NCBI GenBank assembly: GCA_014529385.2
Contig: CM043971.1
Span: forward strand, 32,448,709 to 32,512,708
Reading direction: 5' to 3'
DNA from: Adiantum capillus-veneris
Lineage: Eukaryota > Streptophyta > Polypodiopsida > Polypodiales > Pteridaceae
DNA: 64,000 nucleotides
Both the position numbers and the translations under genes were made by a program. Position 1 is the first letter of the stretch; each line of letters begins with the position of its first letter. This document shows positions 33,178 through 46,390 of the stretch, in pieces. Under the pieces are notes generated by a model that ran no database searches, was not told the origin of the DNA, and saw only the letters and a list, made by a program, of their open reading frames with translations.

Positions 33178-33309
33178 GTGACACAAATGTACAGTGATGC
33201 AAATAGTTTTGACACAGACTAGAGAGGTGGCTCTGTATGCTAGTGACGGTGATATCACATTTACCTCTAGTTTTTCTCTTGCTTTTATGTCTAATAGAGG
33301 TGCCACTTG

Positions 33310-33540
33310 CTCTTGATGGCTACTAGATGAATATGCAACATTCCCCATCACATCATGTCGTGAGTGGTTTAGTACTTTTGCTAGTGGGAGCCTTCGTCTT
33401 GTGCATCTAGCTAAAGGATCGATATATGACATAAAGGGTGCAGAAGATGCATGCTTGTCATTACTCAACGATGCATCTTATATGCTACGACATGTGCATT
33501 ATATTCCTAAGATTGCAGACTTTGATCTCCGTGAGATGCT
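33310..33540 (+). pseudogene. copia-3 aspartic protease fragment
   Basis: Reads WLLDEYATFPITSCREWF, then GSLRLVHLAKGSIYDIKG, then MLRHVHYIPKI. The active-site DSGA has become DEYA, so it is inactive. Confidence 0.75.
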
Positions 33541-34430
33541 TGAGAGACAGTGGATGTCAAGTACTACTTAGAGAGCAGTTCTTCTAGATGTATTGTGGTT
33601 CTCTAGTCATTGCAAGAGGATCCAGGATTGGTTTGGTCTACCCTATGCATGTATATGAGGTGCGAGATGGCATAGTCTCGATTACATTACAGTCATGTCA
33701 GTGAGAGACTAGAAACATATCTTTCGTGGATGTGTTGTGCATTACATGTCTATAGATACAAGACTTACAGTGGCCATGCTCTAGCGAGACATAGCAGGTT
33801 GATCCTCTAAAGATAGAGATACCTCCTATCATGAGCGATATGGATTTCTTTGACATGCTCATGCTAGGCTAATATGGTGATGTTAGGATATGTGGATACA
33901 ATCCCTATGGACGATGAGGAAGTGACGACTACCCTGAAGTCATGATTGATGTGTCCATGCGTAACTAGTTTTGGTGGCGATGCAGTGAGCGTTGAGATAC
34001 CTGCTACGAATAGATTGACAGAGGTCATTGCACCAGGCATTGATGCGATTGCCATGGATATGTTGGCAGAGATTACGTATATATCATCAGCCTTCGGGAC
34101 TCTCATGTATGACCTCTTTGTGTCAAGACTCGACATAGCAGCTACAATGCGAGCGTTTGCAGTTTGGGTTGTCAGTCAAGTGATGATTTGACACTAGCAT
34201 GATGCATCATGGAGTAGTGTAAGTCATCAAAAGATACTTGTAGGGTATTCATGCTGATTCTAGCAAGGATATATGCTTTTGCACACTCCTAGAGTTTATA
34301 CAATGACATCTATCGACTTCAAGAGAGCCAGTGGATATAGGTTGAGACGAGATTCCTACCTATACTTCTTGTAATACTACTAGATTCTATAGTAGCACCA
34401 CTTATCAACACATTTTCCTTTAAGTGGGAG

Positions 34431-34800
34431 AATGTTGAGGTAAAGACGGTATGCCTCTTATCCCGATCGGACACGCCAGAAGGTTCGATCATCCATCACG
34501 TACACACCTTATTCTTTCATGGATAGAAGAATAAAGGACTCTCACACACATATTGTGGTGAGTTGCTACACTCACATCATGTGTTCTCTTTCTCTAACTA
34601 GTTTGACCTTGCCACATAATTGGCTCTTAAGAATCCATTGTGTCATCTTCATTTGGTTTTTTTGTCTCTTGGTGACACCCATTTTCTATCGTATATAAGG
34701 CATTGTGCATTGGTATATTTCCATTTTCAACATCTTCCCCCATCTACGTTCATCTTCTATCAAAGGATGTTACACCTTGAAAAACATTCAATATAGTTTT
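34431..34800 (+). repeat. copia-3 3' LTR (putative; right end uncertain)
   Basis: Begins TGTTGAGGTAAAGACGG after a purine run. GTATATAAGGC at 34690-34700 is a good TATA box. The right end is not defined. Confidence 0.55.
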
Positions 34801-36910
34801 CCAAAGGATACATGCATGCAAGCTTTAAGTGATAGCAAAATGTAATTGTCAAAAGATGTTGCCCACATCAAAATGCATACCGCACTACAAAAGCTATAAT
34901 TTGCACAAGGAGCTTTTAGTAGCGTATCCTTTGGTAATTGAGAAAAGCTAATGTGTATTCCTCACATACTCACATAGATAATTAATTTGTGCTTAAAGAA
35001 TAGCTAATTAATACATCGTGTCATTATTTTAAGGCATAAAGAATTACATAGATAATTAATTTGTGCTTAAAGAATAGCTAATTAATACATCGTGTCATTA
35101 TTTTAAGGCATAACAAATGAGCAAAAGTCCAAATGACCAAAGTTTTACGTATAGATAATTAATACATACTCACATAGATAATTAATTTGTGCTTAAAGAA
35201 TAGCTAATTAATACATCGTGTCATTATTTTAAGGCATAACAAATGAGCAAAAGTCCAAATGACCAAAGTTTTACGTATGATGTAATCTCTGAATCTACTA
35301 TTGCACATGCCACATTCCATATTTTTGGCAGTAACTGATCTTATACAATAAAACAAACCATATTTCACAATAATGTCGTCCACAATGAGATCATAAAAAA
35401 TATATCTCTTATCCAAAAACGTGAGAGCCACTCCGATCATGCGGGGTCAAAAATTAACACCTACTTTTGCTTGATCTTAAGTAGTGGAATATTCTAAAGT
35501 GTATAGGTGCTATAATTAGCAAGATTAAGGACAATTTTTGCAACTCCTTTTATCGAGAAACAGGGAGGGCCTTAATATGCTTAGTGGTGACCTCAAAAGA
35601 GTGGTTTTTGAGAGGGTTAGTGCCAAGTGATCTAGGGCCCCATTGGATGAATAAGGACCCAGATCCCCTTGGTAGAGACTTGCAAAGGGTCACTCGTGAG
35701 TGGGTCAGTACCAAGCAATTGATGTCCCACTTGGTTTGTATTCTTCTTGGTAGGGACCCATCTAGAGTCTTTCTCTAGGGGTCATTTTCAAGCACTTGAA
35801 AGCCCCTTAAATTCTTGCTAGCCTTGTAACAATCATTGATTTTGTTATTCATAGTTAATACCAATTTTCGTAAACTTCAAAAAAAAATTGGTGGATCCTC
35901 ACACAAAGGAGAGATCCCAAAGATCAGACATGCATAGGTAGGTTCTCTATAGGCCCAAGCAAGGCAAAAATATCAAGCACAAAGGAGGGTCTTACAAAAG
36001 GTAGATGCAACCCACAATCTAGTTGATGCCTTTGCAAAGGCTTGTGCAGAAGGTTTGTGAGCAATCAAGGATGGGAATGCACTGGACCTCGTCCGCATTG
36101 CTTTGTTTGTAGGACGCAACTGAATAGGGGTGTTGGCTTACATAATTTGTTTATAAGATGCTTACTTTTTTGTTGTAGATGGTTCTTGGGTTACAACTAT
36201 TATTTAAAAATCCCACATAAGAGACTATCCATTGGGTAAATAAATGTTAAAAAAACAACACATTTCTTATTTACAGTTTGGCCTGCATTGTGGAAAACTA
36301 GCAGGAAGTTCAGCTTCAAGTCTACCTGATCAAAGGCATATTGTATAATACCTTCTATGGCACTCATGTTGAATTGACAACCCTTAAACTCTTTAATATG
36401 TCCCTTGAATGGCTCCACAAACTCATTAGCATTTTACTTCTTCATTTTTCGTGTAGATAAAAGTATCCAACTCTCAATTGCAATCTTAGAAGGTATTCAT
36501 GTCACATTGTCTATACTATAGAAATGGTTGTGGGTGGCTTTCTAGAGTTGTCATGTATTGTAGCAAGAGACAAAAGAGGACAGGATGATATATCCAAGGG
36601 CATGAACAACATGAGAAGGTGAGGGGCGTAGAGAGGATGAGAGTCAAAGGCATGGTGAGAAAGTTTTGAAATGGCAATGAAGCTATGTTGAAGAAAGGGA
36701 CGTGACCTAGATTTGGGAGAAAAGTTGGAGATCCTCCATGATTAGGAACCATTCTTGTGTAGCTTCAAACTTTGTGCACACTAAAATTTGATGTAATATA
36801 GTATTGATTTTTGATGAGGTGAATTTGAGTTTTATTTCACTTTAATCATACAATTCTAGCTTGAAAATGCCAAATATCTCAGGTACAGAACCCTCCTCAT
36901 TGGATATATG

Positions 36911-36949
<39 letters not shown>

Positions 36950-38458
36950 AAAGGACCAAAAGCTAAGTCCATATTTCTTACAATGATTCAATTTATTATC
37001 AGCAACCAAAAGGGAGAGGGGTACATCATCATTGTCATCTATAGCCATTAGCTTTGAAACAAAAACAAAAATTTTCTCGATATACATAAGTGACATACAA
37101 AAAAAAAGAGCTAGACAACCCACCTAAAGAGGGCTTATAAGCGTCTTTTATACACAACACAAACCTATTTAACCTTTTACACCAATAGAAAAGTTAGCCT
37201 CGAAACATTGATGACACTGGTGAACATTGAGGCCAAAATGAGATGATCATCCCAGCGATGGGGTATAACACCACTTGGTGAATGTCCATGAAATCCTAGT
37301 AGAATTGATTGATGGTGTCATGACATTGTCCAATAGAACACAAGAGTATCCAATATGTAATAGTACTAGTATATGAGATACACAAGTGAGCCTACTCATA
37401 TTTACAATGCATTCAAAAAACCCTCTGGTGAAAAAAAGACAAAACCCACTGTCGTGCGCATAACTCCTATGGCATAAATGGCTTCTTCGCATTTTATAAA
37501 AATTTTAAAAGATTGATATTGTTTCTAAGAATCCATACCTGACTTTGAAAGTCCAATTGTCCTTTTTTGACAAGTTGTTGGATTAGGTTGTAGATTGTGA
37601 ACTCCAACCAAATTTCAAACATTGGCTAGTATTCTTGACTTTGTTCAGATTTTCGAGTTAGACATAAGAAACATACACGAGTGGAAGAAGAACTTCAAAC
37701 CCTCCAATTAAATTTGTGGTACTTCGAATTTATTTTCTACTCACTAAAGAACCATCATATGTTCGATAAGTTAGCACAACGAGCCTTAAATTAAGACATA
37801 ACTTGAAGAAAAAAATTGACTACGAAGTTTGCAGCAGGCAGCTCTCTAAGTTCTTCCTATAAGATGCTTCATATCACACAAGACATACACATGCACACAC
37901 ACACACACACACAACACATGTAGTCTAGGTGTGTGGAGAGATTCGTCTACAAGTGGACGGCCTATGGCTTGAATTCTCTCTTGAAGATTAGAGGGTGATC
38001 CAAGTTCAAGTCCAACCATAGCATCATTTCATCCACACACTTTGGGTGGTAACTTGGACAGGCACTCCGCCTTTCCAAGGTCATACACTCTTAGGGGCCT
38101 AGTTCACAATGAGTCCACAAGAAGAAGATTCATATCCCCACAATGATGATTTCATGATCGACTTTGAGGAATACAAGATTCCACCTTTGATGCCTCATAG
38201 GCATTTTACACATGTGTGTGTTGTTACTTGATTAGCTATAGCGAAGTGGCCATTGAATTTGGTGTCATTGCATGACCAACTTTGGCATGGTTGACTATTG
38301 GAGTGTGATCAAAACGTTGGGTAGCCAGATCAATTACTACAATTATGATAGTCACAATCTAAATTCATCCTAACATGTGGCATGTGACAACTCTTGTTGT
38401 CAACTTGCTTAGACCATGTATGCACACCCTCCAACTATGGCGCTTTGTCCCAAGGCAT
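34801..38458. other. Long gene-free stretch
   Basis: No convincing coding sequence in 3.6 kb. It holds the tandem repeat at 34962-35280, a CT run at 36911-36946 and a CA run at 37896-37913. The short frames here have no family features. Around 35990-36060 a translated KVDATHNLVDAFAKAC is faintly like the end of a copia RNase H, too weak to call. Confidence 0.6.
34962..35280. repeat. Irregular tandem repeat, units starting 34972, 35046 and 35172
   Basis: The phrase CATAGATAATTAATTTGTGC starts near 34973, 35047 and 35173, each time continued by about 65 identical bases. A second block (CATAACAAATGAGCAAAAG onward) occurs after the second and third copies. Near-identity points to recent duplication. 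Confidence 0.95.
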
Positions 38459-38673
38459 GGTACTTCCGTTGATGTACCAGTCAAGGCAAAACGCAAGCAT
38501 GACCAAGTAATCCAAACATGTAGCAGTGATGGACATGTATTTATATTAACATGTAATATGGTACTTTAGCTGCTTACAATCGAGGCAAAATGCAAACATG
38601 ACCAAGTAGTCGAAACATGTGGCAGTGATAGACATGTATTTATATGTAATATGTATATATAATATACATATGT

Positions 38674-38743
<70 letters not shown>

Positions 38744-38776
38744 GTATATGTATATATATATATGTATATGTATATG

Positions 38777-38826
<50 letters not shown>

Positions 38827-38928
38827 TATATGTATAGATATATGTATATCTATATATATATATATATACATATATACATATATATATATACATATATATA
38901 CATATATACATATACATATACATATATA

Positions 38929-38964
<36 letters not shown>

Positions 38965-38965
38965 T

Positions 38966-39048
<83 letters not shown>

Positions 39049-39092
39049 CATATATATATACATACATATATATATATGTGTGTATATGTATG

Positions 39093-39125
<33 letters not shown>

Positions 39126-39290
39126 GTATGTATATGTATATGTATATATATATACATTTATTGGTATGTAATATGGTACTTCAGTTGCTGTACCAATTGA
39201 GGCAAAATGCAAACATGACCAAGTAGTCTAGACATGTGGCAGTGATGGACATGTATTTATATATAATATGTATATTTAATATACATGTGT
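38459..39290. repeat. Three copies of a 101-bp unit, the last two separated by a TA-type microsatellite
   Basis: Units start GGTACT at 38459, 38560 and 39175 and share GGCAAAATGCAAACATGACC. Each ends in an AT-rich tail; that of the second unit has expanded into about 490 bp of TA and TATG/TACA repeats (38670-39165). Long Tyr/Ile frames here are translations of the microsatellite. Confidence 0.92.
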
Positions 39291-39299
39291 GTGTGTGTG

Positions 39300-41389
39300 T
39301 GTAGCTGTTTTAACATAAATAATAAGACATAATTGAACTTTTACATTCAAAAGACTGATGGCTCCAGAGAAAGGAAAATGATAAGTACAAAAACAACTCA
39401 GTCTTAGAATTATCATTGTACAATGCTTATAAGAATGATGCCTCATTCCAGTATACAAATATCAGAAGTACTTCCCCCACAATAGGTGTAAGTATAATCA
39501 TGTGTAGACAATTGCTTTAAGCCAAAAAAACTTCTAAGATAAGATAGAGCCTTGGATGTGTTTTACACGTATCAATGGACTATACTAGTTGTTATCCATG
39601 TCCATCTTACAACTTTTTTTAACTTACAAGCACAGTCCAAAGTACTTATGTGTTCCATATATATTTTTAAATTAAAAATGTTTTATTACCCTAAAGTTTA
39701 TATTTCTTGATTTTTTAGCATAAATATTATTCTGATTAGAAGACATAACCCCTTCTAATCCAAGTGTCTCATCCCTCATCAACATCTTATCAGTCTTTTT
39801 CTTTGTCAGATCAGTGAAGCTCCATTTCCTCTTGCGTTTTTCAATACATGAAGCCATAAAGTAAAGAAGCCTAAGAAATCTTTAAACATTCCATTAATAG
39901 TACAAGAATATCAAACTTGTTTTTGTTTATTTAGGAGAGATATAGTATATGCCCATTAGGATTCATGGAATCCAACATTCCCATCAATTACACTAATTAT
40001 ACACCTCTAAGCAAACCAAGTGGTAGAGAACCCTTAATGTAGACGCGGTATCCAGCCAGAACGAATGTCAAACCATGAAGCAAAAAGGAACAGTTGCCTT
40101 TAAAGGCTTTTTTTAAACTATACCCGACCTTGTGAATGCCAAAAAAGTGTTTTGTAACACATCATCAAAACAACCAGTATCAAACAAGTCCAACATCAGT
40201 ACATTTCCAGGGCATACCCCCAAACCCCAAACAATCAGTATCAAAAAAGTCCAACACTAGTACGCAATCGGGGCATACCCCCCAACTCACATTTAGTCAG
40301 TATTTACGTGATCTGTATCAAGTTAGAGGAAACAACTAGTAACAGTAAATAGTCCAATACCAGTAAATATCCAGGGTATACCTCCCATCCCCAAAAGATT
40401 TTTTTGAACAGTATGCAAACACAGTACGTCTTCTATCCATGCATTGAATCATTAGAGTATTATATTGTCAAGCCAAGCGGCAACAACCACTATAACGTAC
40501 CCCAATATTTAAGGTATAACTTAATCAAACCAAAGAACATTTATGCAGAGCTACTCAGAACCAAAAACCAGTTGCGAGATCATAGCCTGCCCAAAAACCA
40601 TTCAACCATTACCACCCACATACTATCAAGCATAGCCAGCCCACAAAGTGGACCTTATCAAGCTAAGCAACGGGGATCAAGATACCACACATCCAGTAGT
40701 GCCTCGAACTATCAAGCAAAGCCAACCAACATAGTGGGCCTTAAGCGACAAAGTACACCAACCAATAAGCCCGGTTGTTTATATTATCCTAAGACAAGTA
40801 TGAAAAAAGGAGATAAAAACCATAATATCAAGCTTAGTAAACAGTAGCCAACCTGTGTTGGTTGAATTGCAAGCTCCATGATTGGTACAGCAGAGAGTGA
40901 ACAAACACACACAGTCCTAACTTTTTATGCAAGTAAAACACACACAAGGCTAAGTGAGGGGCAGAATGCACCCTCACCTCTTTAAATAGAAGGTAGATCA
41001 CGATCACTCATAGTGAGTAGCGCGCAGAATCGTTATCATCCCAAGCACTGAGTAGGCCAAGTGCTACTCCTCCTGGGGAAGCCACAACATGTAACCGCCT
41101 CTAATGCGGTCTGTCATAGTAGAGAAGAGCAGCCATTGCACCTTTAGCAAGGCAAGATAAGTGAGGCCCAATTATGGAGTAAGAAATTTTTAACCATGTT
41201 AATAGTTGCCAACTAAGGACTTCGAACCATCATAACCCTATAGGAGTTCCTTCCCACAATGGATACCGACTTAGTGTAGCTAAGAAAGATATAAAGCCAT
41301 ATTTTTAGTGGAAATACATAGCCAAAACGACAACAATAGGGGGTAGTTTAGTTTTTTTTTTTTTAACCATAGACATAAGACAAGTACCA

Positions 41390-41390
<1 letters not shown>
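39300..41390. other. No gene seen; short imperfect repeats
   Basis: A 61-bp imperfect tandem repeat lies at about 40178-40300 (CAAAAAAGTCCAACA-type phrase, then GGGCATACCCCC), with a weaker third copy to about 40400. Frames of 67 and 147 codons cross it but are Asn/Gln/Ser-rich without family features. Confidence 0.5.

Positions 41391-41481
<91 letters not shown>
41391..41481. repeat. Compound microsatellite, GT then GA
   Basis: About 45 bp of GT followed directly by about 46 bp of GA. Confidence 0.95.
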
Positions 41482-41482
<1 letters not shown>

Positions 41483-41569
41483 AGCCTGTTTGAACGAGAG
41501 TTCATAACAATGCAAAAGTCAACTGTAATTTTGAGGTAAAAGGTAGTGGAACAAAACTAAGAACATACC

Positions 41570-42190
41570 AAGACAAGCCCAGATTCACCCTGAACAAAAA
41601 AAGCAAGGTATAAACTCATGGTTGTCACCCACAAGACAATATAACCATCAACTCCATGTATAATATTGACAAAATACTACAACATCCCCACTGACATCTT
41701 TAGTACCCAAGAGTGGGTGTACACTAGGTACCAACATAAGCTCCCACGCAGCCACACCATACACACAAGCATATATCAATACAAAGATCTACGTACTTGA
41801 GTTTCTGCCACACCTCTAGAGATGAAGGGCAGACTTACGATAGTGAAGCCTAGCACTAAGAGAAGTTTAAATAGGATAAATTAGCACAAAAATGGGGTAG
41901 TTGACGGGGCATGTGCACCAAAAAGATAGAAAGAATCAGCACAATATCCACTGACATCACAACATGAAGTTCGCATGTCTGTTATACGACAAAAATATAA
42001 CAAGATGAATTCAAGAAAAGCCCTGATTCACCATTAATGGAAGTGCAAGGTCTAGACTCATGGTAGTCACCCACAAGCAATATAACCATCAACTACATCA
42101 TACATTGTATTGACTAAATACTAAGACATCCCCACTAACGTGATCAGTGCCCAATAGTGAGTGTAGAGCTAGTGGTACAAAACTAAGAGT
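41570..42190. repeat. Direct duplication of about 180 bp, period about 440 bp
   Basis: 41570-41740 and 42005-42190 share AAGCCC-GATTCACC, ACTCATGGT-GTCACCCACA, CAATATAACCATCAACT and ACATCCCCACT-AC. Divergence is considerable, so the duplication is old. Confidence 0.75.
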
Positions 42191-42199
42191 CCCTATTGT

Positions 42200-42625
42200 T
42201 TGCATATGCCCAAAATTGTTCACCGATCCTATATACACACACTGTCACACTCCACCTTGCAACCCATAAAGTCCTTAAGCCGGTAAAGTGTCTTTATATT
42301 CTGCAGCACTTGACAGACTACCTGAAATAAATTATTTGCACCAATGCATCCAGGCAGTGAAGTGTTTCTAATCACTATTTCCATAACATCAATATTCATG
42401 TAAGCCGAGACAGAGAAGAAAAAAGAGCATGTCATAGCACAAGTTTGTTTGTAAACTGGCAACGACTGGATTAAGAACACCGCACTTGAAAAGAGCAGCA
42501 AGTAAACACCTACCTACACATTTACAAAGCATTTGCATCCAAGCCAAGGTTGGAGTGATAGGTGAGCAACCTTCACCAAAATTGCACATCATCAGAAACC
42601 TGGATAAGCAGAAAAGGCTTGCTTA
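42200..42625 (-). other. Likely 3' UTR or downstream region of the trihelix gene
   Basis: Short Cys-rich frames on the minus strand (42501-42229) have no family features. No clear polyadenylation signal. Confidence 0.4.
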
Positions 42626-43924
42626 CTAATGAGATGAGAAAACTCCCAAGCTAGAAATTGTATGTGTCATCCTCTCCATTGAAGTAATCAGCCCCTTTCC
42701 AATCTCGATCGTAGCCTCTAGTTTCTTTTCTTCCAGTTGAAACCTCTTCTCTGCTAGCTTCAATTTCCTTTCCTCTAACAAGAGCTTACGCTCGCTGAAA
42801 TCATTGACTTTGCTCTTGGCATTCTTTGACGGACCATTTTGCTCCATTTTCTCCACCTTGTACACACCATAAACTATCCTTTTCTTCTTCCCCTCAGGGG
42901 GCGTTGCTTTAACAGAGCCCCGTGGTGCCACTTTCCGCTTCTCACCAGCAGAAGCTAAAGCCTGGTCATCCACAACTGAGGGGCTTTCTTCAACAGCTGG
43001 AGTTGTCTGTTGAATCGGCTCAGACCCAACATTTGTGACTGCCTCCACTGCAACAGAAACATTGAAATGATCAGCACCCAGAATGCAAGAGCCCAAATAC
43101 ACTTATTCAATGCAAGAGAACATTGTCAAAGAGACCCTTCCATTGCCACCTGAATCGTCGACAATTGAGGAGTCTATTACGATGGTGGTCAGATCAATCG
43201 ACTTCAGAAAGCCAAATCGAGCAGCCATTGCATCATACAGCTCCTTGTCAAATACCCGTGGAAAGCCTTCTCTCTCTCTTTCATCACCCTGCATTGCCCA
43301 GAAGCTGCTTTTGCCTGGAGGAGGTTGCTTTTCCCAATCTGTGATCTTTCTAAATGCCAGCCAAATTCTTTCCCATTTGTCCTTGCATTGAGAAGCGGAC
43401 TTATTCGAACCCATGGCCCTGCAAAACTCGGCAACCTCATCCCACCTCTCAGGTGGAACTCTTGCCTTTTTTCCTATCTTCTCATTCTCCATATCCTCGT
43501 TTTCATACTTGTCAGCCTCAGCTTTTTTTGCATTGAAGAGGGCCATGATTTCATTGTGGCTCCAATGACAACGAGAACGCTGGGCAATTTTTGTTGGGCC
43601 TCCATCAAGCACCGACTTATCTGAAGGAAAGTCCAAAACACCATCTGACATAACAATATCTTGGCCTGCACCCAGCCCCATATCTCCATGAACACCTGGA
43701 CTTATGTCAAAGTCTCTTTGTTCTGTCTGAGCTGAAACTCTTTCAAAAGCATTTGGGGCTCTCATGATGTGCTGAGAAAGCTTCTGTGAAGAGTTCAAAT
43801 CCAAAGGCATTTCACCTGCACGATCTGTAAAACCAAGGTTTGGGAAGGGGCTTAAACGAATTGTCTGTGGCGATGTGGACCCTGGTATTTGAGACATGTT
43901 AATAACAGAGTGAGGATTGGCCAT
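42626..43924 (-). CDS. Trihelix (GT-type) DNA-binding transcription factor
   Basis: Exon 1 43924-43150 and exon 2 43047-42626 join through a 102-bp intron (TCAG/GTGGCA ... TTGCAG/TGGAG) to 398 codons. Residues about 118-200 form a trihelix domain with Trp121 (HWSHNEI), Trp161 (RWDEVAEF) and Trp184/188/197 (KWERIWLAF, DWEK), followed by SFWAM and FPRVFDKELYDAM, typical of plant trihelix proteins. A Lys/Arg-rich stretch at about 293-315 may be a nuclear signal. Residues 341-375 form a charged coiled coil (ERKLLLEERKLKLAEKRF), which in this family serves dimerisation. A possible 5' UTR acceptor (TTGCAG/GTCATT) lies just upstream of the start. An alternative first Met lies 21 codons earlier. Role: sequence-specific gene regulation in the nucleus; target unknown. 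Confidence 0.8.
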
Positions 43925-46090
43925 CCTAAAGCGAAGGAGCAAGTTAATAGTTGAATGACCTGCAACCACAGCCAAAGAATAACACACATAAATCCAAAGA
44001 ATATCAGCTTACCAAAGCTCATAATCATCATAAATGGAAAGAAAGAAGCAATAGAACAAAGAACTGCATCATAAAATGGTGGTGACAATCTGAAGGGATA
44101 TTCAAGCTCCTCTGTTTGCAGTAATGGTATCTTTTGGCTGAGAATATTAAGTGTATATAAGCCTAACAGCCTTCACCCAAGTTTTTCGTTGGCATGTTGT
44201 CCTTTGATTATTCTCAGTTAAATAAATACTCCCTACTTAAGAATGCTAGGCTGTGATGGTAAGTCAGGGACACCTCAAGTGCTTTCAGAGCTGTTTCCTG
44301 ACATTTTTTGATCTCGGCTTCACTTAGATTTCATCTTTATAACTAACTCTTGACTAACAAGCTGATTAGCTATTCATAAAAGCAGACCCACTTCCTTCCT
44401 CCAGTATTGGCTCATTTGCCATCTCTCAAATCCTACGATAGCACAGCCAAATCTTGCCATTAATGTCCCACAAGTTCTGACGAGTTACGGACACAACCTT
44501 GGAGAATCAAGGCTATTCAGTTCAAGAACCAATAAGCTGCAACGTATTACAGTCTATGATGTAATAAGTTTTATGAACATACCAAATAGAGTAGACTCAT
44601 TAGAGCATTTCATCACATTGGGTGCAATCCACCCAGGGCAACATGAAACGTTTCATGGTTTCATACGTTTCAAGGTTTTGAAACATTTTGCTTCAGAGCA
44701 AGAAAAAAGCAAAACAGGTTTTGTAATAATATGTACATATTTATTTATGTATTTTGGTTTATATTTACACACACAGACATACACTTACCTATATACGTGT
44801 ATGTGCGTGTGGGTGTGTGTGTGCGCATATGTATGCGTGTATGTACACAGTGCACACCCACATCTATATTTATAAGCACACACATTAGGTGTGCATGCAT
44901 GTATAGGTACGTATAGGTACACACATTAGGTGTACATGCATGCACACACATTAGGTGTGCATGCATGTATAGGTACGTATAGGTACACACGCATACATAC
45001 ATTTACGTTTATTTCTTTCTACACATGCACGCACACTCAAATATTCATAGACATGTATAAAGAGAGATTGGGCGCCCACTGCGTTGGAAGCTTGAAAAAA
45101 CAAAACAGCAAATATCAATTTTCTTGCATTAGAAAAAACCAAATCTATTTTTTTGTTTATGTCTACATAAACTCTATATTTTTGTATCATTATGTTGCTA
45201 TATAATGCCCAAAACTAGTTGAATACAAAGCTCTTGTTACAAAAGTTTAAACCTCAAAGTCTCAGTTGTTTCATTAAGTTTCGTGTTTCTACCGTTTCGC
45301 CAAAACCTTCAGGGTTTCATGCTTAATGCTGCAAAACTTGAAACCTGAAAAAGGCTTGCGTTCTGGCCATTTCACCAAAACGTGGGAACGAATCGTGAGT
45401 TTCAAAGCTGCAAAACGCGTTTTTATGTCACATTGAACCACCTACCATCAAGGACTTTGTTTTTTGCCAGAGTTTACGATGAGCAGCTTTAGTGCTGCAC
45501 ATATAATTGCTCACCAAAACCTTATCGTATTCTGAGGATACTAATGGTATCATATTCTTTTGGCTTGTGAGTCGCTTTGTGTCTAATTGGAGGAGCACAT
45601 GCCATTCCTCCTAACAGAGGCAGCTACCTAGGCATAGCATGAATGTTAGGAAGGAGCACATCTCTGACTTGTATGTATCATATAGTTTCCAAGCGTTTGA
45701 GCAAACAAATATACTAAGAAGCAATGACAGTGGTGATACATGATTACTTTGGCAGATTTAAGGTTTGGGTTCACTTTGTGGACCCATGGCTCTCACATGG
45801 TTGCATACACAACTGTGGCCACTTATTTACGGCCCAAAGAGGGGAAGTCTGTGTATGACCCCGAGTGGGCAACAAAATAGTGCTACAACAAAGAAGGGGC
45901 TAATACCCTATAGAGACGCTTAAAACCGTCACAATGTAGAGTAATCGCACATTTAGATCACGCATGAGAAGAGGGAGAGAGCGAAAACACAAAAAAGATG
46001 GAGAAAGAGAAGTGACCATCTACTCACAATGATGCAGCATATGTACAAGAAGGAAGGGAAAACTGACCCAAGAAGAAAGGTAGTTTTTTT

Positions 46091-46125
<35 letters not shown>

Positions 46126-46390
46126 GGCATGTAGAGTTTTTGCATCAAATCAGCCATTGAAGATTTCAGCCCTCAGTTCAAACTTCAGCCACCATTTTCA
46201 AATTTTCAGCATAACCTCGTCGTCAGTTACAGATTTTGCATTTTCAGCCCTAAGCCTCGCAAATCCAAGCACGTACAGCAAGATCCCATCAGCATCTCAA
46301 CATCTAGGACCATTGTATCAACATTTGTGCAATTTAAAGCAAACATTTGTGCAATTTAAAGCAAATACCTCTCTAGCGATAGAGAGGGGG
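43925..46390. other. Upstream region of the trihelix gene and gene-free DNA
   Basis: The first few hundred bases probably hold the 5' UTR intron and promoter. Further out: a CA/GT-rich stretch near 44765-44850, a tandem repeat at 44877-44990, and a T16/G27 tract at 46084-46127. Around 44640-44700 and 45240-45420 short words of the type GAAACGTTTC and GGTTTC recur. No gene recognised. Confidence 0.5.
44877..44990. repeat. Tandem units with ACATTAGGTGTGCATGCATG
   Basis: The phrase CACACATTAGGTG(T/C)(A/G)CATGCATG occurs three times; the first and third are followed by two TATAGGTACG-type words. Pyrimidine-purine alternation is marked. Confidence 0.85.

Larger units (their letters stand above)
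32298..34430 (+). mobile_element. copia-3: decayed copia internal region
   Basis: Plus strand, from a primer-site-like TTGATATTAGAGCT (tRNA-Met type, 32300) to a polypurine-like AAGTGGGAGAA at 34420-34430. It holds a gag zinc knuckle and a protease fragment. No frame is intact and most of pol seems deleted. Confidence 0.65.

Noticed and set aside
35970-36060. Weak resemblance to the end of a copia RNase H
   Set aside because: Too short and too diverged to call without a search.
38546-39226. Frames of 120-203 codons made of Tyr, Ile and His
   Set aside because: Pure translation of the TA-type microsatellite on either strand.
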